Shown here one piece after another: positions 1 to 10,395 of a DNA stretch of 64,000 nucleotides (its first letter is position 1; each line of letters starts with the position of its first letter). The notes beneath the pieces were generated by a model that saw only the letters and a program-made list of their open reading frames with translations, made no database searches and was not told where the DNA came from. A program made the translations under genes and the position numbers. The stretch covers positions 62,001 through 126,000 of the forward strand of contig JADJIH010000003.1 in assembly GCA_016707115.1 (NCBI GenBank), written 5' to 3'. The DNA comes from Ignavibacteriales bacterium. Lineage in GTDB: Bacteria; Bacteroidota; Ignavibacteria; Ignavibacteriales; Ignavibacteriaceae.

Positions 1-1
1 G

Positions 2-2089
2 GCTCTGAAAGATATTCCGCAGTTTTTTGAATGGAAACATTTAAGATCAGACGGAACTCAATTTGATGCAGAAGTAAGTTTAAAACGAATTGAATTTGAG
101 CACGATTTTTTTTTACAGGCTATTGTTAGAGATATAACAGATAGAAAAAAATCTGAAAGGATTATTTCTGAACAGAAACGTGAACTCTCTACTCTTATGA
201 GTAATCTGCCAGGCATGGCATATAGATGTGCAAATAATATCAACTGGACTATGGAATTTGTGAGTGAAGGTTGTTTTCAATTAACAGGCTACAAAAAAGA
301 TGATTTAATAAACGATCGAGTGATGAGCTATGCAAATCTTATTCACAAAGATGACCAGTTACTTGTATATGAAACAGTTCAAAATGCTGTAAATAATCAT
401 GAACAATTTACAGTGTTGTACAGAATAAACACATGGCAAGGGCGTCAGAAATGGGTGTGGGAAAAAGGCTGCGCAATTTATAATGATAGAGGTGACGTTA
501 TTTGTCTGGAAGGATTTGTTACAGATATAACAGAAAGAAAAATTGCAGAAGAAAAGATAAATATTCTTGCACACGCATTAAAAAGTGTATCCGAATGTGT
601 ATGCATTACCAATATGCGGGATAATATTATTTTTGTAAATAAATCATTCAGTCGTGTTTACGGATATTCACTTTCAGAATTAGTTGGAAAGCCGATTACT
701 TTTGTTAGATCATTAAATAACGATCCAGCAATTGTAAAAAGAATATTACCAGAAACTCTTGGTGGCGGCTGGACTGGTGAACTAATTAATAAAAGGAAAA
801 ATGGCGAAGAGTTTCCTGTGCATCTTTCTACTTCTTTAATTACGGATGATGCCGGAAAACCAATTGCTCTTGCAGGGGTTTCACTTGATATCTCAGATTC
901 AAAAAGGCATGAATTAGAATTAAAAGAGGCAAGAGAAAAAGCTGATCAAGCTACCAGATTAAAAAGTCATTTTTTTACAAACATCAGTCATGAACTTAGA
1001 ACTCCTTTGGTTGGAATTTTAGGATTTGCTGAGATTCTAAAAGATGAGATAAAACAATCAGAACATTCTGATATGGCTGAGATGATTTTTAACAGCGGTA
1101 AACGTCTGATGGATACACTTAATTCAGTTCTGGATCTTTCAAGAATTGAAGCGGATAAACTTGAAATAAAGTTCGTAGAAGTAAACTTAAATATTTTTAT
1201 AGATGAAAACATAAAGCTCTTTCAATCTATTGGCGCTAAAAAAGGATTATCTGTAATAGTTAAAAAGTCTGAGGAAAAAGTATATGTATTAGTTGATGAA
1301 CAATTACTTTTTCAGATACTTAATAATCTAATTGGTAACGCAATTAAATACACTGAAAAAGGGTCAGTTTCTGTTGAAGTAAAAACTATTAATGAAAACA
1401 ATAAAAATTTCGCTTCAATTTCTGTTATCGATACCGGAATTGGAATCAAAGAGGAAAATATTAAACAGATATTTGAAGAGTTTAGACAGGTTAGTGAAGG
1501 ACTAAGCAGACAATTTGAAGGAACAGGCCTTGGCTTGACAATCACAAAACGATTTGTTGAATTAATGCTTGGACAAATAAGAGTTAAAAGTGAATTTGGA
1601 AAAGGAACCTCTTTTGAAGTTATATTTCCATTACATCATTTCATTGATTCTTTTCATAATAATATTTCTAATCTTGATTCAGAATTCGAAAGCGATGATA
1701 CTGAATTAGAATTTGAACTTACTGAATTACCTGATATTCTGATGGTAGATAATGATGAAGCAAGCAGAGAAATTACAAGATTGTTCCTAAAGGATATAAG
1801 TAAAGTTGATTTTGCTGAAACAGGCGAGGATGCAATCAAACTTGTAAAGAAAAAGTCTTATAAATTAATTTTAATGGATATAAATCTTGGTAAAGGATTA
1901 TCTGGAATTGAAACAACACAGCGAATCAAAAAAATCAGTAATTATAAATCAACTCCCATTGTCGCTTTAACTGCATTTGCCCTTTCCGGTGAAAAAGAAG
2001 AGTTTTTAAAAATGGGTTGTACTCATTATCTGTCAAAACCTTTTATGAAAAAGGATTTACTTAAATTGCTTAAAACTATTCTCTTTTAG
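2..2089 (+). CDS. Hybrid histidine kinase with PAS domains and receiver (5' end cut by window)
   Basis: The frame is open from base 2, so the gene starts before the window; 695 residues are visible. In order: the tail of one PAS/PAC unit (residues 1-47, ending in the RDITDRK type of PAC signature), two further PAS domains (about 66-178 and 190-305), a HisKA domain with SHELRTP (phospho-acceptor His at bases 989-991), an HATPase domain (N box NLIGNAIKY, then DTGIGI and GTGLGL), and a C-terminal receiver (about 579-695; acceptor Asp in LILMDINLG at bases 1877-1879, conserved Lys in YLSKPF). No membrane segment is visible. It should autophosphorylate and pass phosphate to its own receiver, so a separate phosphotransfer partner elsewhere is expected. 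The signal is not evident from sequence. A lone PAS gene follows 148 bases downstream. Confidence 0.93.
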   Translation, partial: ALKDIPQFFEWKHLRSDGTQFDAEVSLKRIEFEHDFFLQAIVRDITDRKKSERIISEQKRELSTLMSNLPGMAYRCANNINWTMEFVSEGCFQLTGYKKDDLINDRVMSYANLIHKDDQLLVYETVQNAVNNHEQFTVLYRINTWQGRQKWVWEKGCAIYNDRGDVICLEGFVTDITERKIAEEKINILAHALKSVSECVCITNMRDNIIFVNKSFSRVYGYSLSELVGKPITFVRSLNNDPAIVKRILPETLGGGWTGELINKRKNGEEFPVHLSTSLITDDAGKPIALAGVSLDISDSKRHELELKEAREKADQATRLKSHFFTNISHELRTPLVGILGFAEILKDEIKQSEHSDMAEMIFNSGKRLMDTLNSVLDLSRIEADKLEIKFVEVNLNIFIDENIKLFQSIGAKKGLSVIVKKSEEKVYVLVDEQLLFQILNNLIGNAIKYTEKGSVSVEVKTINENNKNFASISVIDTGIGIKEENIKQIFEEFRQVSEGLSRQFEGTGLGLTITKRFVELMLGQIRVKSEFGKGTSFEVIFPLHHFIDSFHNNISNLDSEFESDDTELEFELTELPDILMVDNDEASREITRLFLKDISKVDFAETGEDAIKLVKKKSYKLILMDINLGKGLSGIETTQRIKKISNYKSTPIVALTAFALSGEKEEFLKMGCTHYLSKPFMKKDLLKLLKTILF

Positions 2090-2237
2090 CAACTGTTTTG
2101 TTGAGTAGAATTATTTTGGCCTAAAAACTCAATATTTATTTTAAAAATAGTGTAAACTAACTATTTACTTTTCGTGTTAATTAGTATTAGTTAGATACAT
2201 ATAAAAAATAAATTCACCCACTTTTTAGGGGATAAGT

Positions 2238-2705
2238 ATGAGTCACTATCTTCATAATGATGTTGTTATTACTGAAAAAGAATTGCTTAGAGAGATCGTA
2301 AACTTGAAGGAAAAAATATTTGAACTAGAAATGGACAGAAGAAACCAGCGAAAAATTGTTAATCAGTATAAGAGTCTCATTCCTAAAATCACAAAACCAA
2401 TGTTTCTTACTGATGTAGAAGGAAAAATAATTGATGCTAATAAACAGTTTATAGATTTATTGGGTTACTCTATTTTTGATTTGAAAAGAATGACTATTAA
2501 ATCAATAACTCCGATGAATATTCATGAAAACGAAACTAAAATATTAGTTGAGGAACTGGTAGATTTGAAAAATATTACTTCAAGATGGAGCGAATTCTTT
2601 AAAATAAATGGTGAGAAAGTTCAGGTTGAACTAGAAATTACTGCCTCTTTTGATGAAAATAATAATTTTGATGGAATTACAAGAATAATAAAAAATATAT
2701 TGTAA
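2238..2705 (+). CDS. Single PAS-domain protein with N-terminal coiled coil
   Basis: A 155-residue soluble protein. Residues 10-45 are rich in Glu/Lys/Leu heptads (ELLREIVNLKEKIFELEMD), a likely coiled coil for dimerisation. Residues 50-155 form one PAS domain (MFLTDVEGKIIDANKQF, then LLGYS). No output domain is attached, so it probably works through a partner; the hybrid kinase just upstream on the same strand is the obvious candidate, but this is inference. The start at ATG 2238 follows a GGGGATAA-type ribosome binding site. Its stop codon directly abuts the stop codon of the convergent aldehyde dehydrogenase gene. Confidence 0.85.
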   Translation: MSHYLHNDVVITEKELLREIVNLKEKIFELEMDRRNQRKIVNQYKSLIPKITKPMFLTDVEGKIIDANKQFIDLLGYSIFDLKRMTIKSITPMNIHENETKILVEELVDLKNITSRWSEFFKINGEKVQVELEITASFDENNNFDGITRIIKNIL

Positions 2706-4070
2706 TTACTTTATATAAACAGTTTTGATGTTCATAAATTCTTTTATCCCAAATGGGGAAAGTTCTCTTCCGTAACCAGATTCTTTAATTCCACCAAATG
2801 GCAGTCTTGGATCAGATTTTACAAAATCATTTACAAAACAGCATCCAGCATTTAACTTTTCCTTTGCAATTTGCTCACCCCTTTTTATATCCTTTGTAAA
2901 AACTGATGCACCTAATCCAAAAATACTTTTGTTTGCAAGATTAATTGCATCATTTTCATCTGCAGCTTTAATTAAAGCGGCAACCGGACCAAAAAGTTCT
3001 TCATCAAATGCTGGCATTCCGGGTTTAACATTTCTTAAAATTGTTGGTGGATAGTACGCTCCATCTATTTCTGGAACAGTCCCGCCAAGAATAAGTTCTG
3101 CGCCTTGCTTTATACTTCTCAAAACCTGATCGTGTAATTCATCTCTTAACTGTAAACTTGCTTGTGGACCAAGATCATTATTTTCATCTAATGGGTCACC
3201 CATTCTTTTCTTGGACATAATTTCCAGATATAATTTTTCAAACTCATCATATACACTTTCAACGATAATAAATCTTTTTGCGGCAATACAACTTTGTCCT
3301 GCATTGATTAAACTGGAAGTTACACAAGACATTGCCGCCTGATGTAAATCAGCATCCTCTAAGACAACATAAGGATCACTACCGCCTAATTCTAAAACTG
3401 TCTTTTTAATCAAACTACCAGCAAGTGCGGCAACTGATTTACCTGCAGGTACGCTTCCTGTTAAAGTGACTGCCTGCACTTTTGTATTTGAAATTATATC
3501 TTTTACATTTTTTGATTTTACCAATAAAGTTCTAAAAAGATTTTCCGGAAATCCTGCTTTTCTAAAGACATCCTCAATGGCTAATGCACAACCTGAAACA
3601 TTAGATGCATGTTTTAAAAGTCCTGCGTTACCTGCCATAAGATTTGGGGCTGCAAATCTAAAAACTTGCCAGAATGGAAAATTCCATGGCATAACAGCAA
3701 GAATAACTCCAAGCGGTTGATAGGAAACAAAACTTTTTGTGGCTTCAGTTTTTATAATTTCATCTGCTAAAATTTTTTCGGCATTATCAGCATAATAATC
3801 ACAAACCCATGCGCACTTTTCAACTTCCGTTCTTGATTGAACAATTGGCTTTCCCATTTCAATCGTCATCAGAACCGAATATTCCTCAGAGTTATCTCTT
3901 AGAACTTTTGCCGCATTCTTCATCAATTCAGATCGATGAATAAAAGATGTTTCTTTCCAATTTTTAAATGCTTTATCAGCTAGGGAAATGATATCTGCAG
4001 ATTCCGGACTTGTCATTTCATCATAGTTTTTTATTAGAATATTATTTGCTGGATTAATTGAAGATAACAT
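2706..4070 (-). CDS. NAD(P)-dependent aldehyde dehydrogenase, succinate-semialdehyde dehydrogenase type
   Basis: A 454-residue member of the aldehyde dehydrogenase superfamily. The catalytic Cys is in NAGQSCIAAKRF (about residue 261) and the general base Glu in VLELGGSDPYV (about 227); MPWNFPFWQ and GPVAALI are further family signatures. The short N-terminus and the LELGGSDP sequence resemble the Sad/YneI group, which oxidises succinate semialdehyde to succinate, so that is the preferred substrate guess; a broader aldehyde range cannot be excluded. All catalytic residues are present. The start is ATG at 4070 with no strong ribosome binding site. The SpoIIE-type phosphatase gene ends 18 bases upstream, so co-transcription is possible. 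Confidence 0.93.
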   Translation of the reverse strand: MLSSINPANNILIKNYDEMTSPESADIISLADKAFKNWKETSFIHRSELMKNAAKVLRDNSEEYSVLMTIEMGKPIVQSRTEVEKCAWVCDYYADNAEKILADEIIKTEATKSFVSYQPLGVILAVMPWNFPFWQVFRFAAPNLMAGNAGLLKHASNVSGCALAIEDVFRKAGFPENLFRTLLVKSKNVKDIISNTKVQAVTLTGSVPAGKSVAALAGSLIKKTVLELGGSDPYVVLEDADLHQAAMSCVTSSLINAGQSCIAAKRFIIVESVYDEFEKLYLEIMSKKRMGDPLDENNDLGPQASLQLRDELHDQVLRSIKQGAELILGGTVPEIDGAYYPPTILRNVKPGMPAFDEELFGPVAALIKAADENDAINLANKSIFGLGASVFTKDIKRGEQIAKEKLNAGCCFVNDFVKSDPRLPFGGIKESGYGRELSPFGIKEFMNIKTVYIK

Positions 4071-4088
4071 AATTTTTAATATTTAATT

Positions 4089-5321
4089 TTAAGATGTTCT
4101 TTTAATTACAACGAGAGTTTTGTCATCAGTATAAGAACCGTTTGTAGAAAACTTAATAACATCTTCTAAAATACCAAGTGCAATTTCTTTCGGAGTTTTG
4201 TCCTTAAGTTTTCTAATCATTGAATATAATTTTTGTTCTCCATAAAAATTAAATTTAGTGTTAGCAGCTTCAGTTACACCATCTGAATACAATACAAGAA
4301 TGTCATTTAAATAGATATTTATGTTTTCAACATAATATTTAGATTGAGGTGCAGGCCCTAATACTGGTCCGGTTGGATTTAATAGTTCAAACTTGTTTTT
4401 TGCACTCCTATAAAATATTGGCGGATTATGACCGGCGTTTGCATAAAGAAATAATCCGTTTTTATAAGTAGAGAGCTCTCCATAAAACAATGAAGTAAAT
4501 TTATCATCTTCAAAAATCTTATTAACAAGTTCATTCATTCTTTTTAGAATAAGTGAAATCTTAATCTCAAAGGTGGTTGCCATTCTTAAGGCACCGGAAA
4601 CATACATAGCCTCAGCAGCAGCAGCTATTCCTTTACTTGCGGCATCTCCTATTGCAACTCCGACTCTGTCATTGTTATCACCAATATCCAGATAATCAAA
4701 AAAATCACCACCAACAATTTCAGCGGGATCGGTAATACCATAAATATCAAAATGGTGGAATTTAAATTCGTGTTCGGGCAAAATACTTTTTTGTAACTGG
4801 CGTGCTTTATCAATATCAGCTTTAAGCTGATTTGCACTATGAGAAATTTTCCTTTGTTTTATCTGAGATGTTAAAGCAGTTGCAATGATGCTTAAATTTA
4901 CCCGTAACTCCTCATCAATATTCTTTGAGTTTAAGGCAAGAACATATTCATAAAAAGGCTTCCCTTGAATTTTTGTTTTATGTCCAACACCCGAAGCCGA
5001 ATATTTAAAAATTCCTTTTTTCCTTAATGCTTCAATGGTTTCATGACCAAGAATTGTTCTGGATTGTGCAAGCTGTTCGAACACAGGATATTCAAGAGCT
5101 CTAATAACAAAGTTCTTTTCAATCTTCTCCATTTTTCCAGTTTGATAAAGAAGTCTGTAACCTTCAATCTCCGGATAAAGTTTCCAGATTCTTCCACCTG
5201 TGAATCCAGTTGATTGATCATGAACGATTTCATTTACAACTGTTTGCAACATTTCTTCATCGGTAGCAAATTTTTGTGAAGCTATTGTTTCTACAGTTTT
5301 ATGTAATTTTTTTTGATCCAA
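4089..5321 (-). CDS. PP2C-type serine phosphatase (SpoIIE/RsbU family) with N-terminal GAF-like domain
   Basis: 410 residues, soluble. The first ~170 residues look like a GAF sensor domain, followed by a linker helix (LKADIDKARQLQKSILPE, the usual lead-in to this phosphatase family) and a SpoIIE PP2C domain. Metal-binding and structural motifs are intact: VGGDFFDYLD, IGDAASKG, NAGHNPP, YSDGVTEA and the final YTDDKTLVV. Such enzymes dephosphorylate STAS anti-anti-sigma proteins. No STAS or RsbW gene lies next to it; the nearest are 34 kb away at 38.5-39.3 and 43.8 kb. The start is TTG at 5321, preceded by AGGA at a suitable distance. It follows the M64 peptidase gene by 15 bases. Confidence 0.92.
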   Translation of the reverse strand: MDQKKLHKTVETIASQKFATDEEMLQTVVNEIVHDQSTGFTGGRIWKLYPEIEGYRLLYQTGKMEKIEKNFVIRALEYPVFEQLAQSRTILGHETIEALRKKGIFKYSASGVGHKTKIQGKPFYEYVLALNSKNIDEELRVNLSIIATALTSQIKQRKISHSANQLKADIDKARQLQKSILPEHEFKFHHFDIYGITDPAEIVGGDFFDYLDIGDNNDRVGVAIGDAASKGIAAAAEAMYVSGALRMATTFEIKISLILKRMNELVNKIFEDDKFTSLFYGELSTYKNGLFLYANAGHNPPIFYRSAKNKFELLNPTGPVLGPAPQSKYYVENINIYLNDILVLYSDGVTEAANTKFNFYGEQKLYSMIRKLKDKTPKEIALGILEDVIKFSTNGSYTDDKTLVVIKRTS

Positions 5322-5336
5322 AATATTCCTAACTAA

Positions 5337-6608
5337 TTATTCACTGTAAAAATCTATCATTTGTTTTATGGCGTGCTTGCATACCGGACAAAAATTATCA
5401 ACCGAAATTGATTTCATTGAACAATCCTGCATTGGTCTGTAAACACCTTTAGCTACATAGCCGCCGCCTTCAAAAACACCTAAAGTTTCTCTAAATTCTT
5501 TAGTTCCAGGAGTTGGAACAGGAGTTTTTTCATCAATCATATTTTTCCACTTTGAATCAAAATTAACTAGTGTAGTTAAATTTGGATCAAGAGGTTCAAC
5601 ATCAAGCGGATAAAATTCATTATAGGCCACGTCAGAAGTATAGTATTCATCTCCAAGTCCTGCAAAACCATGTCCAAATTCGTGTGTAAAAATATATTCA
5701 CCAAAATTGTTGTCACTTACACAAACTGAATAGTGATTATAAATGGCACCACCGCCATATTTGTTCGTATTTACTAAAATAAATATTTGATCGTATGGCG
5801 CATTAGAAGCAATATGGCGTAAAGTTTTGTTATCACTTGTCATTAAATAACGATCAAGATCAAACATATAGAACTGAGAATTTACAATTGTATTCTTCCA
5901 AATATCTTCAGCAGGAATATCTGTGCCTGATTCTTTAGATGGAGCTTCAATTCCCCAAATGTTAAATTTATCTTTATTCTCTTTATAAGGTGATGCGTTG
6001 AATAAATATCCTGCAAACTTTTCGCAGTCTTTTTTAAACTTATCCATTTCATCTTTTGTGTATCCATCCGGAATGATTACTATATCCACAGCTTCATCAG
6101 AGTCATCACTATTTAATACTTCAAAATTTTTATAATCCAAAGTTCGTTCTGTTTTAACAAAATAGCTATTTGGATTTACAACATATTCAAACTTTTTATG
6201 CAGAGTATTTTTTTTATCTCTTGAATAGAATTCTACCGTTATATCGTTTTTAGGATACGGAAACACAACTGTTTCACTAAAACTCTTTGTTGTTTGTTTT
6301 GCTTCATCTGTTGTCTGCCATTCACTGAAAAGTGTTGCGTAAGTATGCGAATATATTTCAATCCCTGAAGGGAAATCTTTAACTATAACTTTATACTTGC
6401 CGTAATCAAACTTATCAAGCAAATTTGTTTTTGATCCACCCCAGTAAGGTTCTTCGATCATTTCATCAACCGAGTATGAATCTTCCGCTGCATTTCCTGT
6501 ATGATAATAATCCAACCTTAAAGTTTTATCTGTAAAGTATTGATCAAAATTTATTTGTGGAAATGATATTAAAGGTATGAGTGTAAATAATAATAAATAT
6601 TTTTTCAT
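5337..6608 (-). CDS. Secreted M64-family (IgA peptidase M64 type) zinc metallopeptidase
   Basis: 423 residues with a signal peptide (MKKYLLLFTLIPLISFPQ). The central domain carries FTHEFGHGFAGLGDEYY, which matches the HExxH zinc site with the downstream Gly/Asp-Glu characteristic of peptidase family M64; VVIIPDGYTKDEMDKF is the usual lead-in of this domain. The N-terminal 130 residues are a beta-rich M64 N-terminal type region. A C-terminal CPVCKHAIKQMI contains two Cys that could bind a metal or form a disulfide. No T9SS sorting domain is visible at the C-terminus, so the protein is probably periplasmic or released by another route. The family name comes from IgA-cleaving relatives; the natural substrate here is unknown. 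Confidence 0.9.
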   Translation of the reverse strand: MKKYLLLFTLIPLISFPQINFDQYFTDKTLRLDYYHTGNAAEDSYSVDEMIEEPYWGGSKTNLLDKFDYGKYKVIVKDFPSGIEIYSHTYATLFSEWQTTDEAKQTTKSFSETVVFPYPKNDITVEFYSRDKKNTLHKKFEYVVNPNSYFVKTERTLDYKNFEVLNSDDSDEAVDIVIIPDGYTKDEMDKFKKDCEKFAGYLFNASPYKENKDKFNIWGIEAPSKESGTDIPAEDIWKNTIVNSQFYMFDLDRYLMTSDNKTLRHIASNAPYDQIFILVNTNKYGGGAIYNHYSVCVSDNNFGEYIFTHEFGHGFAGLGDEYYTSDVAYNEFYPLDVEPLDPNLTTLVNFDSKWKNMIDEKTPVPTPGTKEFRETLGVFEGGGYVAKGVYRPMQDCSMKSISVDNFCPVCKHAIKQMIDFYSE

Positions 6609-6627
6609 TTGGTTCTATTGGTAGTGA

Positions 6628-7212
6628 TTAAAAAACTTTTCTTGAGCCGGGTTTAACTAGTTCTAATTTCCCTTCTTTACAAATAGCACAATCTTCCGGA
6701 GAATAGGAAACAGCATTTAATCTGAGTGAGGGGAAAAACTCATAACCAAAATCAACTTTGCCGTTACTGCGATCAACAATACTTCCTACTCCAACTATAT
6801 CTGCGCCAAACTTTTTAACTATTTCAACTACTTCAAAAACAGAGCCTCCGGTTGTAACAACATCTTCACAAACCAAAACTTTTTCGCCTTTAGAAAGAGA
6901 AAATCCGCGTCGTAATGTCATTTCTTTATTTTCTCTTTCAGTGAAGATTGAACGCTTATTTAGCTGTCTTGCAACTTCATAACCAACTATCATCCCGCCC
7001 ATAGCAGGAGCAATTACTGTATCTATTTCGTGATTTTTAAAGTGGCTAGCAATCAAAGAGCAAATTTGTGAAGTGTATTCTGGATACTGTAATACTTTTG
7101 CACACTGAAAATATTGGTTACTATGTCTGCCCGATGTTAAAAGAAAATGTCCTTCCAACAAGGCTTCGGTACCTTTAAATATTTTTATAACATCTTCATT
7201 ATTCAAGTTCAT
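6628..7212 (-). CDS. pyrE: Orotate phosphoribosyltransferase
   Basis: About 194 residues; converts orotate and PRPP to orotidine 5'-phosphate in pyrimidine synthesis. The PRPP-binding loop is VLVCEDVVTTGGSVFE (two acidic residues followed by TTGGS), with SGRHSNQYFQ near the N-terminus and a flexible-loop region RRGFSLSKGEK. Length is normal for the family. ATG at 7212 is preferred; a TTG one codon upstream (7215) is also possible, and GGAGG lies 9 or 6 bases before them. The 5' end overlaps the TPR gene, suggesting translational coupling. The C-terminal segment has a CAIC pair unlike the rest of the protein. Confidence 0.94.
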   Translation of the reverse strand: MNLNNEDVIKIFKGTEALLEGHFLLTSGRHSNQYFQCAKVLQYPEYTSQICSLIASHFKNHEIDTVIAPAMGGMIVGYEVARQLNKRSIFTERENKEMTLRRGFSLSKGEKVLVCEDVVTTGGSVFEVVEIVKKFGADIVGVGSIVDRSNGKVDFGYEFFPSLRLNAVSYSPEDCAICKEGKLELVKPGSRKVF

Positions 7213-7510
7213 CAAGATAATCCTCCAAAGCTCTAATTGCTTTTGTGTCGTTTAATTCTTTTGCTATTCTTAAACCTGTGCGGTAATAAAATTCAGCATC
7301 TTCAATCTCATTATTATTTTCTTTAAGATTGCCGTAAGTAATGTAAGCCTGAACATATTTTGGATCTTTCTTTATAAGATCCTTTAAATATACTTCAGCA
7401 TCTTCATCCTCATTATTTTTCAAGTACTCTTTTACAATACCGTAAATTATATCCGGGTCTAACGGATTTTCATCATATTTATCAAAGAGTTCATCGAGCC
7501 GCGTACTCAT
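7199..7510 (-). CDS. Small tetratricopeptide-repeat protein
   Basis: 103 residues, acidic, with about two TPR-like helical pairs (AEVYLKDLIKKDPKYVQAYITYGNLKE, read here as two short motifs AEVYLKDLIKKDP and VQAYITYGNL, then AEFYYRTGLRIAKEL). It lacks a signal peptide, so it should act in the cytoplasm as a protein-binding adaptor. It begins inside the stop of the pterin dehydratase gene (ATGA overlap) and ends 14 bases inside pyrE, so the three are translated together. The function is not recognisable from sequence. Confidence 0.8.
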   Translation of the reverse strand: MSTRLDELFDKYDENPLDPDIIYGIVKEYLKNNEDEDAEVYLKDLIKKDPKYVQAYITYGNLKENNNEIEDAEFYYRTGLRIAKELNDTKAIRALEDYLDELE

Positions 7511-7791
7511 TTTAATCTTTCCTCTATTTTTTGTGCAAGTGAAAAATCTTTTTCCGTTACTCCACCTGCATCGTGAGTTGAAATTGTAATTTTAACTTTA
7601 TTCCATGCAAACATTAAAATATCAGGATGATGATCCATCTTTTCAGATTCTAAACCAATCGCATTTACAAAAGACAATGCTTCTATAAAATCTTTAAACT
7701 GAAATTGTTTTGAAATTGCCCCATTTTCATAACTCCAACCGCATAGTTTTAAAAGATTAGAACTGATTTGATCTTGATTTAATTTACTCAT
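7507..7791 (-). CDS. phhB: Pterin-4a-carbinolamine dehydratase
   Basis: 94 residues, the normal length for this small enzyme. The signature DHHPDILMFAWNKV followed by STHDAGGVTEKD matches the active site of 4a-hydroxytetrahydrobiopterin dehydratases (EKxxHHPxxxxxxxxV and the downstream TH..GG). It regenerates tetrahydropterin after aromatic amino acid hydroxylation, or handles related pterins; no phenylalanine hydroxylase gene is in view. The start ATG at 7791 has AGGTGA just upstream. First gene of a three-gene overlapping set with the TPR protein and pyrE. Confidence 0.92.
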   Translation of the reverse strand: MSKLNQDQISSNLLKLCGWSYENGAISKQFQFKDFIEALSFVNAIGLESEKMDHHPDILMFAWNKVKITISTHDAGGVTEKDFSLAQKIEERLK

Positions 7792-7831
7792 CGTTCACCT
7801 GAAGTTTTAATGATTACATTGTAAAAATAAA

Positions 7832-7868
7832 CAAAAAAAAGCGCATCCTAAAGAATGCGCTTATAAAT
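7832..7868 (-). terminator. Rho-independent terminator of clpC
   Basis: Perfect 8-bp inverted repeat AAGCGCAT (7839-7846) and ATGCGCTT (7855-7862) with an 8-base loop. On the minus strand the hairpin is followed by a run of eight T (complement of A at 7833-7840), right after the clpC stop. It separates clpC from the phhB-TPR-pyrE set. Confidence 0.9.
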
Positions 7869-7887
7869 GGTCTAATAAAATGATGAA

Positions 7888-10395
7888 CTAAATTCCGCTG
7901 GTATCAGATTTTTCCGGTTCAACATTTGGATCGGGATGTTCTAATGATTCATCAAAGTAAACTAAGTCTTCAGTATTTTCAACGTGCTTAGCTACAATTG
8001 TTGTTCCTTCTTTAAATGAGCCGCGTAATATTTCTTCAGCTAACGGATCTTCAACATATTTTTGTAATGCTCTGCGCAGCGGACGAGCACCAAATTTTTC
8101 ATCAAAGCCTTTGTTAACTAAAAACTCTTTTGCTGATTCATCTAATACAAGAGTTAATTTGTTTTCCCGAATGTTCGCTAACAAATCTTTGATCTCTATA
8201 TCAATGATATCGTGAATATCTTTTTTATCAAGATTTCTGAATACGATTGTGTCATCAATTCTGTTCAAGAATTCAGGATTGAACAATCTCTTCATCGCTT
8301 CTTCAACAGTATCTTTTAAGCTTGAATACTTATCAGCTTTATCATCACCGCCAAAACCAAATTTGCTAATGTTCTTAATATCTTTGGTTCCAACATTTGA
8401 TGTCATAATGATAATCGTATTTTTGAAATCAACTTTTCTTCCGAGAGAATCAGTTAATGTTCCATCATCAAGAACCTGGAGCAACAAGCTAAAAATATCA
8501 GGATGTGCTTTTTCAATTTCATCAAACAGAACAACTGAATATGGTTTGCGTCTAACTTTTTCAGTTAACTGTCCGCCTTCTTCATATCCAACATAACCGG
8601 GAGGCGCTCCAACCAATCTTGAAACAGAAAACTTCTCCATATATTCGCTCATATCAATTCTAACTAGCGCATCTTCACTATCGAATAAATATTTTGCAAG
8701 CACTTTACACAATTCTGTTTTACCAACTCCTGTTGGTCCTAAGAAAATAAAACTTCCGATTGGACGATTTGGGCTTTTTAATCCTGCTCGTGTTCTGCGG
8801 ATTGCTTTTGTTAATTTTTCTACAGCTTCATCCTGACCAACAATAGATTGCTTTAATGCATCACCCATCTTTAATAATTTTTCTGATTCGGTCTGAGCGA
8901 TACGGTTAACTGGAATTCCCGTCATCATAGCAACAACTGTAGCAATATCATCTTCAGTAACGTCGTGAACGATATCTTTTGTTCTGGTATCCCATTCACG
9001 TTTTGCTGTATCTAGATCAGAAAGAAGATTACGTTCTTTATCACGCAAACGTGCAGCTTCTTCATAATCCTGCATCTTAACAACACGTGCTTTATCTTTT
9101 TTTACACCTTCAATCTCTTCTTCAAGATCAAGAATATCCTGAGGCACTTCAAAATTGCCCATATGGACCCTTGAACCAGCTTCATCAATTACATCAATCG
9201 CTTTATCAGGAAGATGGCGATCTGTTATGTAACGATTGCTAAGTTTAACTGCTGTTTGAATTGCTTCTTTAGAATATCTAACTCGATGATGTTCTTCATA
9301 TTTGAATTTTATGTTTTCAAGAATCTGAAGTGTTTCATCATATGTTGGAGGATCAACCATAACTTTTTGGAATCTACGATCAAGTGCTCCGTCTGTTTCG
9401 ATAAACTTTCTATACTCATCCAGAGTTGTTGCACCAATACACTGTATATCGCCACGCGCTAACGCAGGTTTAAACATATTTGATGCATCAAGTGAACCAC
9501 TTGCGCCGCCGGCGCCAACTATTGTGTGAAGTTCATCTATAAAAAGAATTACATCTTCAGCCTTTTCAAGTTCATTCATCAAAGCTTTCATTCTCTCTTC
9601 AAACTGTCCGCGGTATTTTGTTCCGGCAACAAGTCCTGCAAGATCCAATGTAACAACACGTTTATCCTGCAAAGTTCTTGGAACTTTTTTCTGAATGATT
9701 CTTAACGCTAATCCTTCAGCGATTGCAGTTTTACCAACACCAGGTTCACCAATTAAAACAGGATTATTCTTTTTTCTTCTACTTAAAATTTGAGCAACGC
9801 GTTCAATTTCTTTTTCTCTGCCAACAACTGGATCAAGTTTGTCTTCAAGACCAAGTTTTGTAAGATCACGACCAAAATTATCCAGCACGGGTGTTTTGGT
9901 TTTATCTATTTTCTTATCCATCGTAGGTGGAACTTTTTGATTAACATCTTTAGGATTCTTTGCACTTAACATCGAGTTAAGTTCTGATCGCGCAGAATCA
10001 TAAGTAACGTTAAACTGATGTAAAATCTGTGTAGCAATGTTATCTTCATCTCTTAATAAGGATAACAGAAGATGTTCTGTTCCAATAACATCAGCTTTGT
10101 AAATCTTAGATTCTATCTGAGTAATTTTTAAAACTTTTTCTGCCTGTTTTGTAAGTGGAATATTTCCAATAGTTAAAGTTCCACCTGAAGTTCTAACCGT
10201 ATCCTCAATTGCTTTTTTTAGTTTAACTAAATCGCTATCAAGATTTCTTAAAATTCTTACAGCAACTCCCTGGCCTTCACGAATGATTCCAAGAAGCAGA
10301 TGTTCCGTTCCAATATAATCATGTCCAAGCCTGAGAGCCTCTTCCCTGCTAAGTCTAATTACATCCTGCAATCTATCCGAGAAATTTCCGTCCAT
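7888..10395 (-). CDS. clpC: ClpC-type ATP-dependent protease ATPase subunit
   Basis: 835 residues with the complete ClpC order: two N-terminal Clp repeats (residues 1-150; [20 protein letters not shown]), a first AAA+ module with Walker [16 protein letters not shown] and Walker [10 protein letters not shown], a UVR-type coiled middle domain ([11 protein letters not shown]), and a second AAA+ module with [15 protein letters not shown] and a GFGGD segment that may correspond to the ClpP-binding loop. It unfolds substrates and feeds them to ClpP. The start ATG at 10395 has AAGGAG just upstream. No CtsR-type or CIRCE operator was recognised in the leader. It is followed by its own terminator. Confidence 0.97.
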   Translation of the reverse strand: MDGNFSDRLQDVIRLSREEALRLGHDYIGTEHLLLGIIREGQGVAVRILRNLDSDLVKLKKAIEDTVRTSGGTLTIGNIPLTKQAEKVLKITQIESKIYKADVIGTEHLLLSLLRDEDNIATQILHQFNVTYDSARSELNSMLSAKNPKDVNQKVPPTMDKKIDKTKTPVLDNFGRDLTKLGLEDKLDPVVGREKEIERVAQILSRRKKNNPVLIGEPGVGKTAIAEGLALRIIQKKVPRTLQDKRVVTLDLAGLVAGTKYRGQFEERMKALMNELEKAEDVILFIDELHTIVGAGGASGSLDASNMFKPALARGDIQCIGATTLDEYRKFIETDGALDRRFQKVMVDPPTYDETLQILENIKFKYEEHHRVRYSKEAIQTAVKLSNRYITDRHLPDKAIDVIDEAGSRVHMGNFEVPQDILDLEEEIEGVKKDKARVVKMQDYEEAARLRDKERNLLSDLDTAKREWDTRTKDIVHDVTEDDIATVVAMMTGIPVNRIAQTESEKLLKMGDALKQSIVGQDEAVEKLTKAIRRTRAGLKSPNRPIGSFIFLGPTGVGKTELCKVLAKYLFDSEDALVRIDMSEYMEKFSVSRLVGAPPGYVGYEEGGQLTEKVRRKPYSVVLFDEIEKAHPDIFSLLLQVLDDGTLTDSLGRKVDFKNTIIIMTSNVGTKDIKNISKFGFGGDDKADKYSSLKDTVEEAMKRLFNPEFLNRIDDTIVFRNLDKKDIHDIIDIEIKDLLANIRENKLTLVLDESAKEFLVNKGFDEKFGARPLRRALQKYVEDPLAEEILRGSFKEGTTIVAKHVENTEDLVYFDESLEHPDPNVEPEKSDTSGI